Source: Pelagibacteraceae bacterium AG-447-E22 | GTDB taxonomy: Bacteria; Pseudomonadota; Alphaproteobacteria; Pelagibacterales; Pelagibacteraceae | DNA length: 64,000 bases | Reading direction: 5' to 3' | NCBI GenBank assembly: GCA_003212295.1 | Contig: QCQC01000001.1 | Span: 1-64,000, forward strand | Shown here: in pieces, positions 19,697-28,469 of the stretch | Position numbering within the stretch: position 1 is the first letter of the stretch | Layout of the letters: each line of letters opens with the position of its first letter | Notes under the pieces: generated by a model | What the model was told of the DNA's origin: nothing | The model's input: the letters and a program-made list of their open reading frames with translations, nothing else | The model's database searches: none | Position numbers and translations under genes: made by a program

Positions 19697-21435
19697 ACAA
19701 AAATCTAGAAATTATAAAAAGACTTTACAAAAACTATACCTCTAAACATTTTAAAAAGATAATCTTAACAATTTTTTTTTCAATTTTAGTTGCTGGTAGT
19801 ACCTCTTCAATTGCATATTTATTGGATCCAGCAATAGAAAAAATTTTTATTAATCAAGATGCAGAACTAATGTACATAATTCCGGCTGTTATCGTCATTG
19901 CTTTTTTTTCTAAAGGAATGTCTTTATACATTGCAAAAGTTTTGATGATTCATGTATCACAAGAATTAAAAGCTGATGTTCAAAAAGACATGATGAAATC
20001 TTTGATATCTACTGATACAAAATTTATTGATAAAATTCATACTGGAAAATTTATCTCTAATTTAACAGTAGATGTTAGTCTTTTAGTAAATCTAATTAGC
20101 ACTGCATTATTAAATATTTTTAAAGACACACTTAGCTTAATAGGTTTGCTTAGTGTGATGTTTTTTCAAAATTGGAAACTATCTTTAATTGCCTTAATTA
20201 TGATACCTTTAGCAACAATTGTCGCTAGAGCCCTAGGAAAAAGAATGACTAAAGCAACAGAAAAAACAATGGAAACTTCCGGAATATTTACAAAAAGACT
20301 TATTGAAATATTTAAAAATCATAAAATAATTAAAAGCTTTCAAACTGAAAAATTTGAAAATGAAAGGGCATCTGTTGATATTAAAGATTTAAAAGACAAA
20401 ACTATAAAGATGGATGAAATTTTCCAAAGAAATACTCCGATTATGGAAACTTTAACAGGATTTATGATTGCAATTTTAATTTTTTATTCTGGAGTTTTAA
20501 TCAAAAATGGTGAATTAGAGATAAATAATTTTTTCTCCTTTCTGGCTGCAATGATGTTAGCTTATCAGCCTGTTAGAGCTTTAGCTGGCTTGAATATAGC
20601 AATTAACCAAGGTTTAAGTGCCTCGAAAAGAGTGCTTCCTATTATTGATAGAAAGTCTGATATTGAAGATAATCATAATGCAACTGATCTTAAAATTAAT
20701 GAAGCAAATATTAAGTTTAAAGACATAGATTTCTCTTATGAAACGACAGAAAAGTCGGCATTAAAAAAGATAAACTTAGATATGGAAGCTGGAAAAATGA
20801 CTGCATTAATTGGATTGAGTGGTGCTGGAAAATCTACAATTTTAAATCTAATACCAAGATTTTATGATTGTAATTCTGGGGATATTTTGATCGATAATAA
20901 ATCAATTTATGATGTGACCTTATATTCTCTAAGAAAAAATATTTCGCTAGTAAGCCAAGACACAACGTTATTCGATGATACAATTAAAAATAATATAAAA
21001 TATGCAAATCTTAATGCAACTGATGATGAAATTTATCAATCATCTAAAAATTCATTTGCTCATGATTTTATCAAAAATTTACCTAATGGTTATGAAACAA
21101 TTGTTGGTGAAAATGGAGTAAGACTTTCTGGAGGGGAAAAACAAAGAATCTCAATAGCAAGAGCAATACTAAAGAAAAGCCCTATTATTCTTTTGGATGA
21201 AGCAACTTCAGCTTTGGACTCAGAGACAGAAAATAAAATTCAAATCGCCATTAAAGAATTGACAAAAGACAGAACAACGATTGTAATTGCTCATAGATTA
21301 TCAACAATTCTGGATGCGCACTTAATCTACATAATTGAAAACGGTAAGGTTTTAGAAAAAGGAAATCACGAAAGCCTTCTGGGTAAATCTGAAACTTATA
21401 AAAATTTCTATGAAAAACAAATCCAAAAAAATTAA
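19693..21435 (+). CDS. msbA: Lipid A/phospholipid flippase ABC transporter (MsbA type)
   Basis: A 580-residue half-transporter with six N-terminal membrane helices (residues about 20-310) and a C-terminal ATPase. The nucleotide-binding motifs are GLSGAGKST (Walker A), LSGGEKQR (signature), IILLDEATSALD (Walker B) and an H-loop in IVIAHRLST. MsbA flips core-lipid A across the inner membrane. The assignment is supported by the following waaA, lpxK and lpxL genes, which complete Kdo-lipid A. It overlaps ubiA by 4 bases and waaA by 1 (TAATG). Confidence 0.93.
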   Translation: MNKNLEIIKRLYKNYTSKHFKKIILTIFFSILVAGSTSSIAYLLDPAIEKIFINQDAELMYIIPAVIVIAFFSKGMSLYIAKVLMIHVSQELKADVQKDMMKSLISTDTKFIDKIHTGKFISNLTVDVSLLVNLISTALLNIFKDTLSLIGLLSVMFFQNWKLSLIALIMIPLATIVARALGKRMTKATEKTMETSGIFTKRLIEIFKNHKIIKSFQTEKFENERASVDIKDLKDKTIKMDEIFQRNTPIMETLTGFMIAILIFYSGVLIKNGELEINNFFSFLAAMMLAYQPVRALAGLNIAINQGLSASKRVLPIIDRKSDIEDNHNATDLKINEANIKFKDIDFSYETTEKSALKKINLDMEAGKMTALIGLSGAGKSTILNLIPRFYDCNSGDILIDNKSIYDVTLYSLRKNISLVSQDTTLFDDTIKNNIKYANLNATDDEIYQSSKNSFAHDFIKNLPNGYETIVGENGVRLSGGEKQRISIARAILKKSPIILLDEATSALDSETENKIQIAIKELTKDRTTIVIAHRLSTILDAHLIYIIENGKVLEKGNHESLLGKSETYKNFYEKQIQKN

Positions 21436-22673
21436 TGATTTATATTTATAGAATATTAATAAATTTAATACTTATTATTTCTCCAGCAATAATTTTGATT
21501 AGATTAATCTTAAAAAAAGAGGACCCAAAAAGATTTTTTGAAAAATTTGGTATTTTCTCAAAAAAAAGAAAGGCAGGTAAAGTTCTGTGGTTTCACACTG
21601 TGAGTGTTGGTGAATTACTCAGTGTTATATCGATTATTGATAAACTTGAAAAAGATAAAAATATCTCACAGATCTTGATCACCACAACAACTTTAACTTC
21701 TTCAAAACTATTCCAAAAATTTAACTTTAAAAAAACTACACACCAATTTTTTCCCATAGATAACAATTTTATAACTAAAAAATTTCTGGAATATTGGAAG
21801 CCAAGCCTAGCAATTTTTGTTGACTCGGAAATATGGCCGAACATGCTCACAAATTTAGAAAAACAGGCAATCAAAAAAATACTTTTGAATGCAAGAGTCT
21901 CAGCAAAATCATATAAAAAATGGAAGCTTTTAGGTAAATTTTCGAATAATCTTTTTAAAAAATTTGATTATACCTATCCTCAAAATTTAGAGTCAAAAAA
22001 ATATCTTAAAAAATTTGATGTTCAAAATATAAGATATTTAGGCAATTTAAAATTTTCACAAAAAAAAACATTGAATAATAAATTAAATAACAAATTAATT
22101 AAGCTTTTCAAATCAAAAAAAGTTTGGTGTGCTGTCAGCACTCATGAAGGAGAAGAAAACATTTGTCTAGAAATACATAAAAAACTATTAAAAAAATTTA
22201 AAAATCTAATATTAATAATAATTCCAAGACATATTGCTAGAATAGACTCTATATCAAAAAATATATCGAAATTAGATTTAAAATTACATCTACATAGCAA
22301 TACAAATAAGATAGACCTAAAAACAAATGTATATTTAGTTGATACTTATGGTGAGGCAGAATTGTTTTTTAATGTATGTAAAAATGTTTTTATTGGTAAA
22401 TCCCTAACTGCTTTTGGAGGTCAAAATCCACTAGAACCTGCAAGATACAATTGTTCAATAATTCATGGACCAAATGTATCAAATTTTACCGAGATATATA
22501 AATTTTTAGACAAAAAAAAAATTTCAATTAAAATTAAGAATGAAAAGCAACTTTATGGTAAAATTTATAATCTTATAAATAAAAAAAAATCAATAAATAT
22601 TAAAGAAAAAATAAACTTAATAGGATCAAAAATTTTAAATAAAAATTTAATGGAAATAAAATCATTAATTTAG
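21435..22673 (+). CDS. waaA: Kdo transferase (3-deoxy-D-manno-octulosonic acid transferase)
   Basis: A 412-residue GT30 glycosyltransferase that adds Kdo from CMP-Kdo to lipid IVA. An N-terminal membrane anchor (about 3-24) is followed by the conserved LWFHTVSVGE segment, EIWPNML, the WCAVSTHEGEE loop, and GGQNPLEPA in the donor-binding domain. It is strongly Lys/Asn-rich, in keeping with the base composition. It sits between msbA (1-base overlap) and lpxK (3-bp gap). Confidence 0.93.
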   Translation: MIYIYRILINLILIISPAIILIRLILKKEDPKRFFEKFGIFSKKRKAGKVLWFHTVSVGELLSVISIIDKLEKDKNISQILITTTTLTSSKLFQKFNFKKTTHQFFPIDNNFITKKFLEYWKPSLAIFVDSEIWPNMLTNLEKQAIKKILLNARVSAKSYKKWKLLGKFSNNLFKKFDYTYPQNLESKKYLKKFDVQNIRYLGNLKFSQKKTLNNKLNNKLIKLFKSKKVWCAVSTHEGEENICLEIHKKLLKKFKNLILIIIPRHIARIDSISKNISKLDLKLHLHSNTNKIDLKTNVYLVDTYGEAELFFNVCKNVFIGKSLTAFGGQNPLEPARYNCSIIHGPNVSNFTEIYKFLDKKKISIKIKNEKQLYGKIYNLINKKKSINIKEKINLIGSKILNKNLMEIKSLI

Positions 22674-22676
22674 ATT

Positions 22677-23606
22677 ATGCTAACAAAACCAAAATTTTGG
22701 GATAAAAAGCATGAAAACTTCTATAGTTTACTTTTATTACCTTTCACAATTTTATTAATTTTTATTAATTGGTTATCAAAATTTATAAATAAGAAAAAAT
22801 TTAAAATCAAAACAATATGTGTAGGCAATATATATGTTGGGGGCACTGGCAAAACACCTCTTACAATTGAAATTTTTAAAATTTTAAAAACACTCAAACA
22901 AAAGTCTGTAATTATAAAAAAATATTATAAAAATCAAAAAGATGAGCAAAAATTATTAAGCAAGATAGGTCCTATTATTTCACATAATTCAAGAATAGTC
23001 TCTTTAACTCTGGCTGAAAAGCAAGGATATAAAGTAGCTGTGATAGATGATGGATTACAAGATAAAAAAATTGATTATGATTTAAAAATAGTTTGTTTTG
23101 ACAAAGAAATTTTTTTAGGAAATGGAAAATTATTACCATCGGGACCATTACGAGAAAATTTAAATAGTTTAAAAAATTATGATGTAGTTTTTTTTAATGG
23201 AGTAAGTAATTTAAAAAAAGAAGACAGAGATAAAATAAAAAAAATTAATAATAACATTGAAATATTTGAAACTCATCAAAAACTTTTAAATATAAATAAA
23301 ATCAAAAAAAATAAAAATTATTTAATATTTTCTGGTATAGGAAATCCATCAAATTTTAAAAACTTACTTTTAAAAAATAAAATTAAAATAAAAAAAACAT
23401 TAATATATCCAGATCATTACAATTATTCTTTGAATGATTTAAAATTTATTGAAAATCTGGCTAAAAAATTAAAATTAAAAATTATAACAACTGAAAAAGA
23501 TTATTTACGAATTAACAATTTTGACAAAAAAAATATTGAATTTATTAAAATGAAACTTGAAATTAAAAGAGAAAAGTCTTTAATCCAATTGATAAGAAAA
23601 ATATGA
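22677..23606 (+). CDS. lpxK: Tetraacyldisaccharide 4'-kinase
   Basis: A 309-residue inner-membrane kinase that phosphorylates the 4' position of the lipid A disaccharide. It has an N-terminal hydrophobic helix (about 18-36) and the LpxK-type P-loop in GNIYVGGTGKTPLT (about 49-62). IDDGLQDKKI corresponds to the conserved DDG(F/L)Q region, with PLRENL and TTEKDYLR further on. It is followed by lpxL with a 4-base overlap. Confidence 0.93.
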   Translation: MLTKPKFWDKKHENFYSLLLLPFTILLIFINWLSKFINKKKFKIKTICVGNIYVGGTGKTPLTIEIFKILKTLKQKSVIIKKYYKNQKDEQKLLSKIGPIISHNSRIVSLTLAEKQGYKVAVIDDGLQDKKIDYDLKIVCFDKEIFLGNGKLLPSGPLRENLNSLKNYDVVFFNGVSNLKKEDRDKIKKINNNIEIFETHQKLLNINKIKKNKNYLIFSGIGNPSNFKNLLLKNKIKIKKTLIYPDHYNYSLNDLKFIENLAKKLKLKIITTEKDYLRINNFDKKNIEFIKMKLEIKREKSLIQLIRKI

Positions 23607-24463
23607 AAATAATCAAATATTTTTTTCAATTTATATTTATTTGTTTATTCTTTTTAATATGTAAACTGCTAGGTTATAAAAAATCATCAAATTTTGGTGC
23701 AAAATTTGGAGAATTTTTTGGTCCAGTCTTTAGGTCAAAAAAAACTATTTCAAAAAATCTTAAGATTGCTTTCCCACAAATATCTAATGATGAAATAAAA
23801 AATATTTCAAAAAATATGTGGAAAAACTATGGGAGAATTTTGGCTGAGTATATGTACATTAAAAATTTTAGGAATCTTAAACTTAAAAAATTCATTGAAA
23901 TTGAAAATTCTAATATTTTAGAGGATATAAATAAAAAAAATAAACCAGTTATTTTTATTTCTGGTCATTTCAACAACTTTGAACTTTTGGCGATGATAAT
24001 AGAAATGACTGGTATAGATTTGGCTGCACTCTATAGACCATTAAATAATCTATTTTTAAATGAAATTATGATCAAGATTAGAGCAAAATATATTTGCAAA
24101 AATCAAATTCCCAAAGGAATTTCAGGAGTAAAATCAATGGTAAATTCATTTAAAAATGGAACTTCAATAGCAATGATGATTGATCAGAGAGTAAGTCAAG
24201 GAGAAAAGGTTTCTTTTTTTAATTCACCGGCCTTAACAACAACAATACCAGCTCAATTTGTAAAAAAATATAATTGTCAAATAGTTCCTCTTTATATTGA
24301 AAGAATAGATAAATATTATTTTAAAGTAAAAGTCGATAAACCTTTTGAGTTAAATCAAAATAATTCTATTGAGCAAATTTCTGAAACATTAAATAGGTGG
24401 TTAGAGAAAAAGATACTAAATAATCCAAATCAATGGATTTGGTCTCACAATCGTTGGAAATAA
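23603..24463 (+). CDS. lpxL: Lipid A biosynthesis acyltransferase (LpxL/HtrB family)
   Basis: A 286-residue membrane-anchored late acyltransferase adding a secondary acyl chain to Kdo2-lipid A. The HX4E catalytic motif is in SGHFNNFELLA, followed by ALYRPLNN, GTSIAMMIDQR and a C-terminal NPNQWIWSHNRW block typical of the family. Whether it adds laurate or another acid cannot be told from sequence. It closes the msbA-waaA-lpxK-lpxL run. Its TAA directly abuts the convergent DUF2093 stop. Confidence 0.92.
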   Translation: MKIIKYFFQFIFICLFFLICKLLGYKKSSNFGAKFGEFFGPVFRSKKTISKNLKIAFPQISNDEIKNISKNMWKNYGRILAEYMYIKNFRNLKLKKFIEIENSNILEDINKKNKPVIFISGHFNNFELLAMIIEMTGIDLAALYRPLNNLFLNEIMIKIRAKYICKNQIPKGISGVKSMVNSFKNGTSIAMMIDQRVSQGEKVSFFNSPALTTTIPAQFVKKYNCQIVPLYIERIDKYYFKVKVDKPFELNQNNSIEQISETLNRWLEKKILNNPNQWIWSHNRWK

Positions 24464-24661
24464 TTATTTTTTTTCTAAACTTTCTCTTTTTAATTGAGCT
24501 TCTTTAGGAGAAAAATACGCCTCTTGTAACTCTACATTCCAATAATTCAATCTATCTAAGGAAATCTTTTTTCCTGAAACTGCGCAATTAATATAATCCC
24601 CATCTTCAATTATCTGAAAATTATTTGGTAAAAATTTTATTTTAGCTAATTTTTTAAACAT
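24464..24661 (-). CDS. DUF2093 family protein
   Basis: A 65-residue protein matching the small alphaproteobacterial DUF2093 family. The landmarks are AKIKFLPNNFQIIEDGDYINCAVSG at the N terminus and LDRLNYWNVELQEAY toward the C terminus (each cited in part). No signal peptide or membrane helix is seen, and the function is unknown. Its ATG faces divergent purD across a 24-bp gap, so the two promoters must overlap. Its stop abuts the lpxL stop, forming TAATTA. Confidence 0.8.
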   Translation of the reverse strand: MFKKLAKIKFLPNNFQIIEDGDYINCAVSGKKISLDRLNYWNVELQEAYFSPKEAQLKRESLEKK

Positions 24662-24685
24662 TTTTAGTTTATATAATATTTATAT

Positions 24686-25951
24686 ATGAAAGTTGGAATA
24701 ATTGGTAGTGGTGGCAGAGAGCACTCCATTTGTGAGATTATTAAAAAATCAAATAAGGTTAATCAAATATTTTGCTTTCCAGGAAATGCTGGAACTAAAA
24801 ATATATCAAAAAATGTAAATCTAAATTTAGAAAATTTTGCTGAAATAAAAGATTATATTTTAGAAAATGGTATTGACTTAATTATTGTAGGGCCTGAAAA
24901 GCCATTAGTCGATGGAATTGTTGACTATTTAGAAAAATTTAATATTAAAGTTTTTGGACCTAATAAGATAGCCTCCCAATTAGAAGGATCGAAAATATTT
25001 ACAAAAAAAATTTGTGAAGAATTTAAAATTCCAACTGCTAAATTTCAAATATTTGAAAAGATTGATAATGCAAAAAATTATTTACAAAAAGTGAATTTTC
25101 CCATTGTAATTAAAGCTGACAATCTTGCTTCAGGAAAAGGTGTTTATATTTGTACAAACTATAATGACTCTTCAAACGCTATTGATGAAATTTTTGGAGG
25201 TAAATTTGGTAAAGCAAAAAATGTTTTAATTGAAGAATTCTTAGATGGTGAGGAAATGAGTTTTTTTATTATTAGCGATGGAATATCTTTCAAAAGCTTT
25301 GGAACAGCTCAAGATCACAAAAGAGTTTTGGAGGGAGATAAGGGAAAAAATACCGGTGGTATGGGGGCTTATTCTCCATCTAGATTAATTTCAAATCTTT
25401 TAGAAAAAAAAATAGTTGATAGAATAATAAAACCAACTTTGGATGCGCTAAAAAGACTTAATACTGAATATAAAGGTTTTTTATACGCTGGCTTAATGAT
25501 CAAGAATGATGATCCATACTTAATTGAATATAATGTAAGAATGGGAGATCCAGAATGTCAAACGATACTTCCAAAATTAGAGACAGATTTGATTGAAATA
25601 ATTAAAAGTTGTTGTGAAAAAAAATTGGAACAGACTAAAATAAAATGGAATAAAAAAAAAAGTTTATGTGTTGTTTTAAGTAGTAAAGGTTATCCAGATA
25701 AGTTTAAAAAAAATATTGAAATAAAAAATTTAGAGAAGATTATTTTGGATAATGACAATTATTTATTTCATGCTGGCACAATTATTAAAGATAATAAAAT
25801 TCTATCTAATGGTGGAAGAGTTTTAAACTTTGTTTCCTTATCAGAAAATTTTTCTGAAACAAAAAAAAATGTTTATAATAATTTAAAGATTTTAGATTGG
25901 TCAGAAGGTTATTACCGGAGAGATATTGGATTTAAGGTTACTGACTTATGA
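24686..25951 (+). CDS. purD: Phosphoribosylamine-glycine ligase
   Basis: A 421-residue ATP-grasp enzyme of purine synthesis that joins glycine to phosphoribosylamine. The N-terminal GIIGSGGREHSI loop, LIIVGPEKPLVDG, the IKADNLASGKGVYI ATP-binding stretch and the NVRMGDPECQ metal-binding segment are all intact. Length is normal. Its last four bases overlap the rsmD start (ATGA). Confidence 0.97.
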   Translation: MKVGIIGSGGREHSICEIIKKSNKVNQIFCFPGNAGTKNISKNVNLNLENFAEIKDYILENGIDLIIVGPEKPLVDGIVDYLEKFNIKVFGPNKIASQLEGSKIFTKKICEEFKIPTAKFQIFEKIDNAKNYLQKVNFPIVIKADNLASGKGVYICTNYNDSSNAIDEIFGGKFGKAKNVLIEEFLDGEEMSFFIISDGISFKSFGTAQDHKRVLEGDKGKNTGGMGAYSPSRLISNLLEKKIVDRIIKPTLDALKRLNTEYKGFLYAGLMIKNDDPYLIEYNVRMGDPECQTILPKLETDLIEIIKSCCEKKLEQTKIKWNKKKSLCVVLSSKGYPDKFKKNIEIKNLEKIILDNDNYLFHAGTIIKDNKILSNGGRVLNFVSLSENFSETKKNVYNNLKILDWSEGYYRRDIGFKVTDL

Positions 25952-26514
25952 GAATTATTTCTGGATTATTCAAAGGAAAAAAAATTCTACAGCCTGCTGA
26001 TAAAATAACCCGCCCACTTAAAGATTTGACCAAAGAGTCAGTATTTAATGTTATTGAACATTCAAATAAATTTTCAGTAAATATTAAAGACTCTATTATT
26101 TTAGATTTATATTCTGGGGTAGGATCTTTTGGTTTAGAATGTCTTTCAAGAGAAGCTAAATTTGTTACTTTTATTGAAAATTACAGAGGGGTTTTACCAA
26201 TTTTAAAAAAAAATTTATTCAGTCTTAAAAATATAAATAATTACGAAATCTTAAATCAAGATATAAATTTAAAAAGTGAAATTATTTTGAGTAAATTAAG
26301 AAAAAAAAACGATATAATTTTTTTAGACCCACCCTATAAAGATAAGAATTTACACAAAATTTTAAGTAATATTTATAACAACAAAATCTTAAAAAAAGAT
26401 GGGATTGTGATAATTCATCGTCATAAAAAAGAAAATGATAAATTCCCAGAAAATTTTAAAATTTTAGAAAAAAAAATATATGGAATTTCAAAAATTGTTT
26501 TTGGACTATTCTAA
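25948..26514 (+). CDS. rsmD: 16S rRNA (guanine966-N2)-methyltransferase
   Basis: A 188-residue class I methyltransferase. It opens with RIISGLFKGKKI, has the SAM-binding LDLYSGVGSFGLECLSR and the catalytic DPPY (in IIFLDPPYKDK). It modifies G966 of 16S rRNA. It overlaps purD by 4 bases. Its stop shares CTAA (26511-26514) with the stop of the convergent pgi gene. Confidence 0.95.
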   Translation: MRIISGLFKGKKILQPADKITRPLKDLTKESVFNVIEHSNKFSVNIKDSIILDLYSGVGSFGLECLSREAKFVTFIENYRGVLPILKKNLFSLKNINNYEILNQDINLKSEIILSKLRKKNDIIFLDPPYKDKNLHKILSNIYNNKILKKDGIVIIHRHKKENDKFPENFKILEKKIYGISKIVFGLF

Positions 26515-27674
26515 ATTAGCCTTTTAACTGTTTCTTTTTTTATTAGTTCTACTGCTGGCTGGTCATATGGATTGATTTTGAGAGCAGATGCAATCAAAAT
26601 TGTCTCTAAAATAAAAAACGTAAACAATTCTCCTAAGGCCTCTTCATTTCTCCTAAATATTTTAAAGCTTCTAAAGGGTATTTTTTTACTTAAAAAAATT
26701 TTTTCTGTCGCTATTTTTTGAGCAAAGATAATTTCATTTAAATTTTTATTCTTAAGAACTTTATAGGTATCAAGAATTGATTTATTATTTATTTTATTTG
26801 ATTTCTTCTCATCTACATAAAAAAATGTGTAAAAATTATTTTTTGGTCCGTCTAAATAAAGCTGCATCAAACTATGATTGTCTTTTGGCATAGACGAAAT
26901 TATTGGAAAAATCCCAAATTTTTTTTTCCCTAAACTTTCTGCAACTAATTGCTGGTACCACTTTAAAAAATCGTTTGATCTTGTATCATAATTCATAATT
27001 ACTGAATTGTATTTCTTTTCTTTGGTTAAAAATAAGATATTCGCAACATTTGAAATAAGCTGATTAATAAAATTTTTATTATTTACAAGTTTATTAAATA
27101 CCTTAAACTTATTTTCCTTAAGACCCATTAAACTTGATGGCAACATACCTACCTCAGATAAAACAGAATACCTGCCACCAATAAAATTATTATGAGAAAC
27201 AACATCAGATTTTAATTTTTCTGCTAATAATTTCAAATAGCTCTGTTTATTTTCAGTAATGAAAATATTTCTATCCTTTTTTTTTATCAAAATATTTGAA
27301 TTAGCAATAGTCTCGAGTGTGTTGCCAGATTTTGAAATAATCAAATTTAGAAACTTTTGATCCTTATAATTATTAAGTTTAGGATTTAAATTATCAAAAA
27401 AGTATAATTTTTTTTTTGATTTAAAATCTAAAAAATTAAAAATAGCTTTTGTGCCTAAAATAGAACCTCCCATTCCAATTAATCTAATTTTGTTATATTT
27501 TTTTTTAAGATTGTTTAAAAATTTTTTTGAATAGGAATACTTATAATTTAACTTCAGAGAGTTAATAACTTCATTATTTTTTTGATTAATTAGTAGTGAT
27601 AGATTTTTTTTGATCAAATTTGAGTTTCTCTTTTTTTGAAAACATTTAAATTCTATGTTTTTTGAAAAAATCAT
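26511..27674 (-). CDS. pgi: Glucose-6-phosphate isomerase, short form
   Basis: A 387-residue SIS-fold isomerase interconverting glucose 6-phosphate and fructose 6-phosphate. Recognisable parts are IRLIGMGGSILGTKAI (sugar-phosphate loop), IISKSGNTLET, a GGRYSVLSEVGMLP segment and the C-terminal NPYDQPAVELIK. It is clearly shorter than the common 450-550-residue enzyme; the N-terminal part is compact and there is no sign of truncation by a stop. It overlaps the upstream lipoprotein gene by 4 bases and convergent rsmD by 4 bases. Confidence 0.88.
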   Translation of the reverse strand: MIFSKNIEFKCFQKKRNSNLIKKNLSLLINQKNNEVINSLKLNYKYSYSKKFLNNLKKKYNKIRLIGMGGSILGTKAIFNFLDFKSKKKLYFFDNLNPKLNNYKDQKFLNLIISKSGNTLETIANSNILIKKKDRNIFITENKQSYLKLLAEKLKSDVVSHNNFIGGRYSVLSEVGMLPSSLMGLKENKFKVFNKLVNNKNFINQLISNVANILFLTKEKKYNSVIMNYDTRSNDFLKWYQQLVAESLGKKKFGIFPIISSMPKDNHSLMQLYLDGPKNNFYTFFYVDEKKSNKINNKSILDTYKVLKNKNLNEIIFAQKIATEKIFLSKKIPFRSFKIFRRNEEALGELFTFFILETILIASALKINPYDQPAVELIKKETVKRLI

Positions 27675-27985
27675 TTTTTCTTCAATATATCTTGAATTGA
27701 TTTTTCTAAATCACTGGGTAAAGTTTCTTCATCTAATCCATCGCTTGTCTCAAGAACTTTTGTTAAATCTATATTGTCATCTTGAGGAACTTCATCTTCA
27801 TTATTTTTTCGAGGTTCTGGAAGTTTTGAAAACTCTGGTGGTAAAGTAAGAGGTTTTTTTTTTTCAATTAAAAACTCATCAACATTTTGTTTTTTTTTCA
27901 TACTTAAAGTTTCTCTTACATTTTGACAGCCGCTTAAAAGAATTAATATTAAAAGATTAAAAAAAATTAATTTAGTTAGTAGCAT
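27671..27985 (-). CDS. Small lipoprotein, possibly DUF3035/BamF-like
   Basis: A 104-residue predicted lipoprotein. A hydrophobic signal (residues about 2-18) ends in a lipobox LSGC with the acceptor C20. The mature part is short, polar and proline-containing, with LTLPPEFSKLPEPR and an acidic C-terminal half. This layout resembles alphaproteobacterial DUF3035 lipoproteins, but I am not certain of the family. The frame can begin at 28015; the ATG at 27985 gives the better signal peptide and a 14-base overlap with lspA, the gene for the peptidase that would process it. Confidence 0.7.
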   Translation of the reverse strand: MLLTKLIFFNLLILILLSGCQNVRETLSMKKKQNVDEFLIEKKKPLTLPPEFSKLPEPRKNNEDEVPQDDNIDLTKVLETSDGLDEETLPSDLEKSIQDILKKK

Positions 27986-28469
27986 AATTTTGTTTCTTAA
28001 AAAAAATATCGACAATTAACAATAATAAAATTCCTACAGTTATAAATATATCTGCAATATTAAAAATAAACCAGTGAAATTCACCAACATGAAAATCTAT
28101 AAAATCAGGAACAGCATTAAAAACAACACGATCATAAAAATTTCCAAGTGCTCCACCTATTACACACAAAAGAGCTAATCTTTTTAATTTTTTAGCATTT
28201 AATGACATTACTATTAAAACAATTATTACAATTGCAATAATTATTGTCACCAAATTATAACCAAAACTTTCATTGAAAGATAACAGCCCAAATGCAACAC
28301 CTTCATTCCAAATTAAAAAAATATTTAAATATTTAGACTCAAATAATTCAGCCGATAAACTTTTTTCATTTTCAGAAATCACATAGAGTTTTGTAATTCT
28401 ATCGAGACCAAAGGTGACCAGAATAATAAAAAAATTTGTTACAAAATTTTTATTTAAATATCTTGCCAT
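27972..28469 (-). CDS. lspA: Lipoprotein signal peptidase (signal peptidase II)
   Basis: A 165-residue, four-helix membrane aspartyl protease that cleaves prolipoproteins at the modified cysteine. The two catalytic Asp motifs are present (GNFYDRVVFNAVPDFIDFH, cited in part, and FNIADIFI). The start at 28469 overlaps the ileS stop as TAATG; a longer frame from 28490 would run into ileS and is less likely. The ileS-lspA order is widely conserved. Confidence 0.94.
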   Translation of the reverse strand: MARYLNKNFVTNFFIILVTFGLDRITKLYVISENEKSLSAELFESKYLNIFLIWNEGVAFGLLSFNESFGYNLVTIIIAIVIIVLIVMSLNAKKLKRLALLCVIGGALGNFYDRVVFNAVPDFIDFHVGEFHWFIFNIADIFITVGILLLLIVDIFFKKQNYATN

